DNA of 64,000 nucleotides from Bactericera cockerelli (taxonomy: Eukaryota > Arthropoda > Insecta > Hemiptera > Triozidae), in assembly GCA_024516035.1 (NCBI GenBank), contig CM044956.1:7465911-7529910 (forward strand), written 5' to 3'. The position numbers and the translations under genes are program-made. Shown piece by piece: positions 54,951-64,000 of this stretch. The stretch's first letter is position 1; each line of letters starts with the position of its first letter. Under the pieces are notes generated by a model. That model did no database searches and had not been told where the DNA came from. It saw only the letters and a program-made list of their open reading frames with translations.

Positions 54951-55600
54951 AGTCTAAAAATAGTATTTAGCTGTACAATACACCCGTCAAAAGTAAAAAT
55001 AGTATTTAGTATACAATACACCCGTCACAAAGTAAAAATAGTATTAGCTGTACAAACACCCGTCAAAGTAAAATTAGTATTTAGTAGTACAATACTCCCG
55101 TCAAAGTAAAAATAGTATTTAGCTGTAAATAACAACCCGTCAAAAGTAAAATTAGTATTTAGTATAACAATACACTCGTCAAAAGTAAAAATAGTATTTA
55201 TAGTACAATACACCCGTCAAAAGTAAAAATAGTATTTAGTAGTACAATAACCCTCAAAAGCCAGCGTCGAGGCATGTTTGAATACACCGGTTTCCCTTTC
55301 AGAACACCGAAGTTAAGCGACATCTAGCGAGGTTAAGACTTGGATGGGTGACCATTCAAATTCTAATTCCGTGACGATTTTTCCCGGCCCCACTCAGGCT
55401 GGGTAGAGTCAATGATAGCAGGTTTGTGAGTTTCCTGCGAATGGAGGGTAAAACCCCCGTCGTGATATGACCATGGCAGTTGAAAGCGACGTTAAACCCA
55501 CAAAAAAAAAAAAAAAAAAAACACCCGTCCAAAAATAAAAATGTATTAAGTAGTATAATACACCCTTAAAAGTAAAAATAGTAACTATGTACAGTACTTG
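54951..55600 (+). repeat. About 39-bp minisatellite
   Basis: acacccgtcaaaagtaaaaa followed by tagtatttagtagtacaat repeats at least eight times before and two to three times after the inserted 5S-SINE. Unit length wobbles by single bases. Confidence 0.92.
55259..55520 (+). mobile_element. 5S-SINE copy 5 (subfamily I)
   Basis: Head with accgaagttaagcgacat and agacttggatgggtgacc; core at about 55392-55462; tail agcgacgttaaacccac plus about 20 A's. Inserted within a minisatellite unit; cctcaaaa/ccgtcc-aaaa at the borders is a damaged duplication. Close to copy 1, with several single-base gaps. Confidence 0.9.
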
Positions 55601-55870
55601 TACCCCTCTTGGCATAATATTATAATATGGTAGTTCACTTTTACTTGCAGCAAAAGAATCATACACGTGAAAAAAGATTTACATTGTCCTGGCAGGTTTC
55701 AAATTATTCAAACTAAATAAATGTGGATATTTGGAATCGCCCTGTATTCTACATATCCAGGTATTCCGCTTGGGCTGTTTTCATCTAAACAAATTTCTTT
55801 CCATTCATTCCACTTTTCAGTAAAAGAGGTAGCTAAATTAATATATAAAGAACAATCAATGCAAAATTCA
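55601..55870. other. Unassigned DNA
   Basis: Nothing recognised. Confidence 0.35.
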
Positions 55871-56145
55871 AGCTCACGATAGCCGGGTGCTAAGCACTGC
55901 GTACAAAAGTCCGCGGTTTGATCGCTGGAGCCGACAAAAAATTGTATTCTAAATTTGGTTATAGTTGATTGTGAGGATACCCTCCGGTGCTACTCGTGAT
56001 GACACAGCACCTAAATGGTAGTAATGAGTCACTCTCGCCCATTAATAACAAACCACAAAGGTCTATAGTAGCTCCTGTTTTCATGCTAAGAAATAAAAAA
56101 AGTCCTTGAAACAATCACCTTTTTTTTTTAAAAAAAAAAAAAGAA
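55871..56145 (+). mobile_element. SINE-C copy, diverged
   Basis: Head from aagctcacgatagccgggtg with a damaged B box (ggtttgatcgc), body with aaatttggttatagttg and cacagcacctaaatgg, and an A-rich end. Confidence 0.75.
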
Positions 56146-56700
56146 ACAAAATCAAAATTTATGATCACGGTTCGTTCACTTGTAGATTTATGAGCAACCT
56201 CTGAGTGTATAATTATGTTCAACTTGTAGAGATTTGTAAAGCCATAATATTCCTCAAATCCTCATACTTATACAGAATTCTATTTGAAATTACTTCCCAC
56301 TGCAGAGGTAAAGAAAGTAGATTTACTGGAAATTTTCCAATCACATAATAATGTAAATTAAAATTATATTACAAGATTAAACAGATACAAAATTACACTT
56401 AAAGATATCTTGGACAAAACCAGGTCGGGACAGCAGTTGAAACAAAAAATTAACGAAGTTTCAACAAAAAAAAAACCGATAGCTTCGATACCCGATTTTT
56501 GGTTCGTCCTAATTTTTGCTGCGTAAGAATATACGTAAAAAAAAATTAATATTTAGACGAACATCAATTTTATTGGGTTTTTTTGTAAAATGAGAAAGAC
56601 TATCTAATATTTATTTTTCAAATTATTAATATAATTTCTTCAACTCATTCTCTATGCGCCAATACCACTCAGAAAACTTAAAAAGTTATATTTTCAATGA
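56146..56700. other. Unassigned AT-rich DNA
   Basis: No gene or repeat recognised until the CGAAC-motif region. Confidence 0.4.
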
Positions 56701-56709
56701 AAATGGAAA

Positions 56710-56945
56710 AAGGAATTAGCCGAACCTCTCATGGTTCGGCTAAGTATTGGATATTTGTGTAAAGTTCGGCTAAGTATTAATTTTTCTTTTACGCGTTCGG
56801 CTAATTATTAATCCGTAAACACATACATACACACATACACATACATACACACACACACAGTACACACACACATACATACACACACACACAGTACACACAA
56901 ACACACACACACATACATACACAGACACACACACAGTACAAATGA
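56710..56945. repeat. GTTCGGCTAA motifs plus (CA)n
   Basis: ttagccgaacc and ggttcggctaagtattg form an inverted pair at 56718-56751; two more gttcggctaa motifs follow, then (CA)n with ATACA interruptions to 56940. Mirrors the arrangement at 44.69-45.17 kb. Confidence 0.85.
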
Positions 56946-57174
56946 AAAATATTTGGGCAAAAAAGTGGTTTTTTGTGAAATTGGTATGAAAAGTTAAAAG
57001 TTTAACAATTGTCTTTAGTAATTCAGGTAATTTTTATAACATTTTACTCTCGAACATTTTGCTCTCAGATCATTCATTTTTGCTGCAGAACTCCCGTAAG
57101 TTGAGTTGATCATTTTTCCCCAATTCAGGTGGCCACTAATAATTTGTAGGTATATAGGTGCTCATATAGGTGCT
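56946..57174. other. Unassigned DNA
   Basis: Nothing recognised. Confidence 0.35.
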
Positions 57175-57422
57175 CACTACAGCATTGTAGGATTTTTTCC
57201 AGTACATCCAAATCTAATTATAATCCATCTTTTCTGTAATTGCTGAGGACAAGTCGCTATGGACAATACCTCCATAGATAGATTGTCGTTACGAGGGTGA
57301 ATGGGTCCCGAAAACATCCAAACCCATGTTGACAAATTATTGTCTCCGCCGGATTCGAGCCCGGGGCTAACGAGTGCAAAGACCACTGAGCCATGTGCTG
57401 TGGGAGCTGGTCCCGTCGTATA
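57175..57422 (-). mobile_element. SINE-F
   Basis: Minus-strand tRNA-like head (57340-57420): A box around catggctcagtggtctttg, B box gggctcgaatcc. The body continues with gacaataatttgtcaac and ends near tcctacaatgctgtag. A second decayed head of the same family is at 58090-58165. No target duplication was identified. Confidence 0.7.
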
Positions 57423-58089
57423 TTAACATCAGGTATATGAATTGTACACACAATACTTTATACTCCACATAGGTGTTTCGAAGTTCAGTTCAAATGTTCC
57501 AAATGTCATTAAAAAAGGTTCTTTCACTCGTATACCTGCGATCCATGCAAAAACAGAGGATGACCTCTCTCCATTAGTGACCCAATTGATACGTCGCCGT
57601 TGGTCAATATGAGTGGTGTGGTTATACATAACATAATATAGGTATATATGCTTTAAATTTCCGAAAGCCTCATCACCGTTAAATATACCTTTAACCTTTG
57701 CCTCTAAAATCCTTCCATTGTGTATTATTACCTAATATTAATAGATTTCAGAGTCCATTTCTCGAGTCTAGCCCATAGCACTATTTCATTTATTTATATA
57801 AGCTACGCAACGCTCAGGTAGGTATAACAGGTAGGTTTTAAAGGTATATTAATGTGTTTCCCACGGAATCTGTTTGAGTAATTACAACACAAAAGCTAAG
57901 AATAATATAGGTATTAGATAATATTCCCGGGAATTACGTTTAAGGATTATTTAACATGGGCGAAACACATTTGAAAATATTATCAAGGTTTCTATATGAT
58001 TAATTTTTTGTAAAGGTATATCACATTATAATATAATACGTATTGTAGTATCCCCAGCTAAATGTAGAACCCTCGTCAGTAACTTAAAC
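57423..58089. other. Unassigned DNA
   Basis: No gene or repeat family recognised. Confidence 0.4.
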
Positions 58090-58165
58090 AGTAACCAAAC
58101 CATCACGGTTGCAAATTATTGCCCCCGTCAGGGTTCGAACCCGGGGACTCATTCATGCGGGAGCT
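58090..58165 (-). mobile_element. SINE-F fragment
   Basis: B box gggttcgaaccc on the minus strand with the downstream gacgggggcaataatttgca shared with the copy at 57.2 kb. The A-box half is deleted. Confidence 0.6.
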
Positions 58166-58179
58166 GGACTAGTTTAGCA

Positions 58180-58530
58180 TATAATTCATGCTAAAGTATT
58201 TATGCTACCCTAAGAAAACAGTTATTTTATGTTAAGATTTTGTTAGCATGAAATTATACGAACTTCACTATACATATTCCGCATAAAAAGCTTCTCTTAG
58301 CATACATGTGGCACTGTTAGCATACATGAGATGACGTCATTAAAACCTGTTGTATAAAATTAAGCTAATTTTAGTATAAAAAACTTTTATGCTAAAGCCA
58401 TTTTTATACGAACGGCTCTTTTTGTGTAAATTATGCTAAAATTATGTATAAACGCGAAAAAATTGATTTTTTTTAGCATAAAATATGCTAAATTACTATA
58501 GTTTTTATGCGAATGGTTTTTATACAAACT
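58180..58530. repeat. Third TATGC/GCATA cluster
   Basis: Repeated ttagcata, tatgctaa and tatacgaa motifs and gatgacgtcatt, as in the clusters flanking the three-exon gene. Confidence 0.75.
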
Positions 58531-58589
58531 TTTTAAAAAATCCTTTTTCAGCGTGTGGACATGGTTGCAGTACTTCGTGACTTGTAGTA

Positions 58590-58705
58590 ACAATAATAAT
58601 TCCGTATCCGTCAGATAGGCACAAATACCTATATGTTGTAATAATAATAATTCCGTGTCCGTGAGATAGGCATAGACACTTTTATCACGGTAATGAGAGG
58701 ATTAT
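58590..58705 (-). mobile_element. SINE-G 3' ends, duplicated
   Basis: Two minus-strand copies of gcctatctcacggacacgga followed by ATT repeats, about 46 bp apart. Same 3' end as at 7741. Confidence 0.6.
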
Positions 58706-58802
58706 ATGGGGATGCCCAGATCCAATGTCTAGGCTTTTTTCATGTCCAGTTCATAATTTTACCTTAAAGAGAAGTCACTGTGACCTGAAAATTGTTCTCT
58801 TA

Positions 58803-58993
58803 TATTATTATTATTATTATTATTATTATAAAACCTGGTTGCAGGGTTTCGTCTGAAACACCATACAATTAACACTGCGACCTAGTAAGATCTATTGTGA
58901 CCAGGGAGAAAATCTCTCATCCTATTTCCCAGTTCTGTGCCTATGACGGCCTAACTGGGCTTAGTTGAGAGTGGTTGTCCAATGCTTAACGCC
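58803..58993 (-). mobile_element. LINE 3' UTR and AAT-repeat tail
   Basis: About 160 nt between the ORF2 stop and the tail. The last 70 nt (58835-58904) match the tail of SINE-A copy 1: both contain ctggtcacaata, tcgcagtgttaattgt and accctgcaaccag. The element ends in AAT repeats (58803-58830), typical of I/LOA-type LINEs, rather than poly(A). Confidence 0.85.
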
Positions 58994-60192
58994 CTAAGTC
59001 CAGAAACCTGTTCCCTTCATGAGAAGTGTCAGTCTCTGGACGAGGTGTTCTTGGTTATGGAGATCTTCGAGATTATTGGATTCGAAAATCCTAAATCTCC
59101 TGTTATCCAGCGCCTCACATTCGAAGAGAATGTGTGTTGCTGTTTCTTCTTCCAGACCACATAGCCTACAATCGATTGGTTCTCCTCTAGAGAGTCCTAA
59201 TCTGTGTAAGTGTTTCCTAAGTGGTCCGTGGCCAGTGAGTAGGCTCACTATTAATCTTAGTTTATTTCTGTTGAGTGACAGAGATTCCTGAGTGAGTTTC
59301 TTGGAGTATCCTGTTAGCGTCAGCTTAGAGTGTCGCATGCCACTGGAGTTTCTCCAAGCTTTATTTGCTTCATCCATGACCCATTTCCTGGCACTAAAAC
59401 GGACCAGGCATTTGGGTATGGCCAGCACCGGTTCAGGGCCAGTGAAGCTTTTTTCTGCAGCCTCTCTTGCTAGGAGATCTGCAGCCTCGTTGCCTTGGAG
59501 ACCACTATGCCCTGGAATCCATTCCAAGTTTACCTTGTTATGGGTGGCTAGTTCATTAAGTGTTCCAACACACTCCCATACCAATTTTGACTTAATTTGG
59601 TATGTTTCTAAAGCTTTGAGGGCGGCTTGGCTGTCGGAGAAAAAAGTAATTTTCTTCCCTTTCCAGCCTATTTCCAGTGCGTGCCTGGCTCCCATTATAA
59701 TGGCGAAAATCTCGGCCTGTTACACTGTTGCCAGTGTACCTAAGCTTTCAGATTTTCTACAGAAGCCTGGCCCGCAAAGGCCCGCCCCACTGCTTCCACT
59801 CATGCGAGATCCATCTGTATATTATTTGATACCCGCATGAGATAATATTTCTTGGCTTGATTCCTTTTCCCAGTCTGACCTAGGTCTGACTAGTACTTCG
59901 TAGGAAAGGTCAAGGTTGTTTTTTGGGAATCATGTAGTCAACCGGCATATTCTGCTTGTATGTCACATGAGATTTCTCGATCAGTTCCCTGTATCGGGCG
60001 GGTAGCCTGCCAGAGCGACTGATTGATTGCCTGAAAGCACCCATGATGGCCTCCCCCTTGATAAATAAATATAAGGGTGGAAGCCCTTGAATGACTTCCA
60101 AAGCTAATGTGGGTGCTGTTCTGAAGCAACCAGAGATCATCAATAAAGCTGACCTCTGTGTTGATTCCAGCTCCCTCTGAGCAGTTAGCTGC
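58994..60192 (-). pseudogene. LINE ORF2, RNase H and C-terminal part (broken)
   Basis: Continues ORF2 of the same LINE. RNase H motifs: YTDGS just after an in-frame stop at 59822-59824, QAEIFAI just after a stop at 59720-59722, then DSQAALKAL and WIPGHSGLQGNEAADLLA in the open frame from 59695. A C-terminal knuckle CRLC-x8-H-x4-C (CRLCGLEEETATHILFEC) is typical of LINEs with RNase H. A frameshift lies at an A run near 59918-59923. Apart from these lesions the reading is clean, so inactivation is recent. Confidence 0.9.
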
Positions 60193-62610
60193 TCAGCTTT
60201 CTTCCACCATATGCAGGATGCATATGTGATTCGAGGTCTGACTAAAGCAGTGTATATCCAGCGAGTTACTGCTGGTGTCAGACCCCAAGTTTTGCCAACA
60301 GACCTTCGTGCAATATGAAGTGTGGCCTTCTGTGGTTTTCTTAATGTGCTGATTCCAGGTCAATTTCTTGTCGAGATAAACTCCGAGAAACTTGACTTCT
60401 TCAGCAATTTCAATTCTTTCACCAAAAAATTTGGGTGCCTGGACGGCGCCTAGCTTATATTTTCTAGTGAAAGGTACTAAAGTGGTTTTCAGAGGGTTGA
60501 CTTTAACCCCCCTACTCAAGCACCACTTTTCAACTATTGAGAGAGCATACTGAAGTAGTTCTGACAAAGTTGTTTTGTATTTTCCTCGGACTAGGATGAC
60601 AAAGTCGTCCGCATACCCGAGGGCAAAGAAACCAGCCTTATCTAGTTCGTTAAGAAGCTCATCCGCAACAAGATTCCATAACCTTGGAGAGATGACTCCC
60701 CCCTGAGGACAGCCCCTGGTTGCATTGATTTCTTTTTTCGACTCTAAGAGTTCGGCGATAATTGTCCTCGATTTGAGGAGCTGTGTAACCCATTCGGAAA
60801 TAGTTTTACCTGCTCCCGAGATGGATTTAATTATGGAGTCCAAAGAGGTGTTATCAAAGGCACCCTCTATGTCTAGAAAGACAGCCATGGCAATCTCTTG
60901 ATTATTCAGCGCTAATTCAATCTTGCTAACAAGTTCGTTCAGCGCTGTTTCAGTAGATTTGCCTCGCTGATAAGCATGCTGATTGGGGTTGTGAGGAATC
61001 CTATATATGAAGTCCTCTTCCAGACGCCAATCGACTAATCTTTCAAGTGTTTTCAAAAGAAAGGATGAGAGGCTAATCGGTCGAAAAGACTTAGCCTGGC
61101 TCAGATTTCTCCGGCCTGGCTTAGCCAAAAAGACGACCTTTGCTCTTCTCCAACACTTGGGAATGTAACCCAGGGCCAGACTAGACCTGAACAGCTTGCA
61201 CAGTACTGGACCTATGAGGTCCAATCCTTCTTGCAATAGAACTGGATAGATTCCGTCTGGTCCTGGAGATTTAAAAGGTTTGAATGTGGATACTGCCGCT
61301 TTTACCCTTCGATTAGTGACCGCAGCCTTAGCCTCCTCCCAATCCTGTTGAGTTGGCACCTGGTGGGAGCCTTCTTCAGGATGTGAGGGATTCAGCCCAG
61401 TTGTGGCACAGATATGTCCGGGAAAATGTGCGTCAAGTAGCACTTCAAGGGTTTCTTTACTATCGCTAGTGTGTGAGCCATCAGGTTTGACTAGTGTACC
61501 TATTCCAAAGAAAGGGTCCCTTGCCATTAGCTTTTGGAGACGCGCGGCTGAGTCGAAATTTTCGATACTACCACAGAACGTCCTCCATGAGCTCCTTTTG
61601 GCCTTTCTTATTTCTGTGTTATAAACTGTGAGTGACCTGTGATAGGCTTCCCTATTACCATCCCTCTTAGCTTTATTCCACAGTTTCCTAGTTTTCTTTC
61701 GAAGGTTTTCTAGGTTTTTACTCCACCAGACTGGTTGTTTGGTGTGATTTTTATGTGTAATCGGACAGCAATTGTCAAAAGATTTCAGAAGTGCACCCTC
61801 CAAAGAGAGAGCAGCTTCATCTAGAGTCCTGCTGTCCTTTACATCCACTTCTACCAGTTCTCTTCCAAGAGATGTTCGGAAGAGTTGCCAGTTGGCTTTC
61901 CTGGGATTACGATATGTAGTGGGTGGACCTTTATCGGTTGATAACCTGAAGGAAATGTATTGGTGATCAGATAATGAAATTATCTCATCTAATACCCTCC
62001 AGTTGTCTATGACTCTCGCCATTCTCTGAGTTCCTATAGTGATATCTATTACCTCAGTTCTAGCTCTAGTGACAAACGTTGGTTCATTACCAACATTAAA
62101 AATCAATAGGTTATAATTATTTATAAAGTTAAGTAGTAACTCACCTCTATCGTTGACATCTGATGATCCCCAAGTGGAGTGATGGGCATTAGCATCTGTG
62201 CCAATCAGGTAGTCCTGGTCTTCCTCCCTCATGTGATTGACGAAGTCCTGGAGCTCCGGGCTTATGGGGTCAGCATTTTCAAAAGGTAGGTAGCAAGAAG
62301 CAAATATGTAGCTTTTGCTTTCCCTTCCCTCTTGAACGTTGATTTTGACTGCGGTCATGTCTCTAGTAATGTAGGTCCACATGGGTAAACATATAATCCC
62401 TTCCTTTACAAAGATACAAGACCGAGGATTTGCCGAGGTATGGTCATAAATGACAGTACCTCTACTTTCTCCAAGCCCTGCTACTCTACCATTAACCAGA
62501 TATGGTTCTTGGATGAGTGCGAGCTGTATGTTTTTTTCCAAAATGATTTTGTTGAAATGAGCACTGGGTGCTTTAGCGTGGTGAAGGTTTATTTGAACCA
62601 CGTCTATCAT
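60193..62610 (-). pseudogene. LINE ORF2, endonuclease and reverse transcriptase
   Basis: An 805-codon frame from ATG 62610, 10 nt after the ORF1 stop. APE-type endonuclease at residues 1-225: QINLHH, IQEPY, GTDANAHHSTWGS, DITIGT, SDHQY. Reverse transcriptase at about 435-760: SPGPDGIYP, FRPISL, LDIEGAFDN, RGCPQGGVISPRLW, the catalytic GYADD at 665-669, and FLGVYLDKKLTWNQHI. Both active sites look intact. The last 45 residues (after about 60333) are out of frame; a single-base change there ends the protein early. EN + RT + RNase H with a separate gag places it among RNase H-bearing LINEs; the I/LOA side of the R1 group is my best guess. In the cell it would copy its own RNA, and probably SINE RNA, into nicked chromosomal DNA. 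Confidence 0.93.
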
Positions 62611-62620
62611 TTTGGAGTTT

Positions 62621-63994
62621 TTATGTCTTTGTTTCGGACTTCTTTTCGAGACTCGTCACAGTCACCCTACCAAAGCCCAGGTTTATAAAACCTTTAGCTT
62701 GGATAGTTGACCACGAGTCTTGATCCATCCGAACAACAACCCTCTTGCCTTGAGGAGTTTTTTCTGTGTGAAGCACCCTCCATTTTGAAGTGCTGAAACC
62801 ACCATTTTGACCGTCCACCTTTTGGAGGATGATCTCAGGGGTTTTGTCCCTCAAAATTTCCGGTGCCACAAACATGGCTCGAACGCCTTAAGCGAGTTCA
62901 CTTGCTGGAACTGATTTCAGCAAGGCTCCCTGCCAAGGCACCATGTCAGCACAGACACTATTGACCCAGCCTGCTGTAGCATCGTCACAGCAGTACAGCA
63001 TGACTGCACCACCATTTAAACGAATACCGTTGAAGCTGGGATTGATGGTATTTTGTCCATCTATCTTATCCATAATGGAAGCTTGGATTAGCCTGAACTG
63101 CTCATCCGTTACCTCCACTTCTGGATAGTCCTGATGGACAATGGCCATCTTTACTGAGGTTGAAGAACCACTGTAAGACGGCTTTACCTCATTTAAGCGA
63201 TGTCGCTTCTTTTGAGGGTTTTCTTCTAATTCTTCCGAGTTGGGAGTCAGCTCATTTCTACTCCTTTTAACGGGTGTAGATTTGGGCGTCCCAGCCTCGG
63301 CGTTCTGAAGGGCGGCAAGCCTGAGCTTTTGGCGCTTTTTCAGCTGTGCCCCAGTAACCCTTTTAACGAGAGGTGGTCTCTTGGGAGTCAGTCCACCGAC
63401 CGCAGTGGCCAATGTACTAGCAAGGTCTAGAGGACCCGCCTGTACATTTTCCCCTACACTCGATGGTCCTCCTGTGTTGAGAGCCTCCGTTAGGGCCAGG
63501 GCACTCTGACGTCTCTTTTTGAGACGTTGCGCTCCCGACATCTTCTTTTTCTTCTTCTTGGCACCAATCTTCAGCTTTGACAGAGGGTCAGAGATGGACT
63601 CCGTGTGTGAGGCCCCCGATTCACTCAGTAGCCTCTCCTCACGCGCCTTCTCGTCTCCATCTGTGTTCACCGAAGGTTTGCCAGAAGGTACAAGAATGAC
63701 AGATGACTCTTCTGTACTGGCCAGAACTGAGTCAATCTGCATATCTAGATCTTGATCCAGTGGTGAGTTTCCCACTAGTGTGGGTGCCTCTCCCTCTGGA
63801 TCTGCAGTTTTAAGAACTGCCAGTGAAACATTGGTATTGTCCCCCCCAGAATCCAGGGACAAGGACGCGGAAACTCCAACCACCACCTGTTCCGCGCCAC
63901 GGGATTCAAGGACTTCCTTGCTACCCGTCTGGGGTACATTGTTTTTATCAATGTCCATTTCACTTTTTTTTGATTTGTTGTTCGGGGTTTTCAT
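62621..63994 (-). pseudogene. LINE ORF1 (gag-like, DUF4780-type), one in-frame stop
   Basis: Starts at ATG 63994 and runs 368 codons to TAA at 62888-62890. The same frame then continues another 88 codons to 62621, so a single nonsense codon splits a protein of about 457 aa. The N-terminal half is low-complexity and charged, with a run GAKKKKKKMSG and KRRQ (RNA binding or nuclear localisation, inferred). The C-terminal part (VHQDYPEVEVTDEQF, GAVMLYCCDDATAGWV, then after the stop FVAPEIL and INLGFGRVTVT) resembles the DUF4780 domain of arthropod retroelement gag proteins. No CCHC knuckle was seen. The 5' UTR is outside the window. Confidence 0.88.
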
Positions 63995-64000
63995 CCCCTA

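Overview
The window looks like an AT-rich, repeat-dominated piece of an arthropod, most likely insect, nuclear genome. The signs are a non-LTR retrotransposon (LINE) with an arthropod-style gag, abundant tRNA-headed SINEs, a 5S rRNA-headed SINE family, long foldback DNA elements, GA/CA/CTC microsatellites, and eukaryotic splice sites and poly(A) signals. The order cannot be fixed from sequence alone; a hemipteran-type genome is a guess. No bacterial, plasmid or CRISPR feature was seen. Family names used here (SINE-A to SINE-G, 5S-SINE, LINE-J, FB, H, K) are local labels. || Layout. 0-17 kb: scattered SINEs in otherwise unassigned DNA, a 28-bp minisatellite and a foldback element (FB-5). 17-22 kb: an H element, two large foldback elements (FB-1, FB-2) and a 163-bp tandem array split by a K element. 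23.9-25.0 kb: the one confident host gene, an intronless four-transmembrane protein on the minus strand. 26-39 kb: mainly SINE-D, SINE-A and 5S-SINE copies plus a higher-order minisatellite at 32.4 kb. 39.9-44.7 kb: palindrome-rich TATGC/GCATA clusters on both sides of a three-exon minus-strand gene of unknown function. 45-48 kb: nested SINEs. 48-55.6 kb: foldback FB-3, then a roughly 6-kb array of direct and inverted repeat units split by foldback FB-4. 58.8-64.0 kb: a nearly complete, recently decayed LINE on the minus strand (gag ORF1; endonuclease, reverse transcriptase and RNase H ORF2; short 3' UTR; AAT-repeat tail), whose 5' end runs off the window. || How the parts fit. The best story is a modular SINE system. 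SINE-A (tRNA-like head) and the 5S-SINE (5S rRNA head with the polymerase III internal promoter) share an internal core of about 70 nt that includes a stem with a compensatory base change. One SINE-A copy then ends in about 70 nt closely matching the 3' end of the LINE in this window, while two other SINE-A copies switch at the same boundary to an unrelated, RTE-like tail. Heads, core and tails are therefore exchanged as blocks, and both a likely enzyme donor and a client are visible here. Fragments of the core also lie inside a small CAGGGTGG-ended element, and a 19-nt stretch like its start lies in two long foldback elements. Target-site duplications of 9-17 bp confirm retroposition for several copies.
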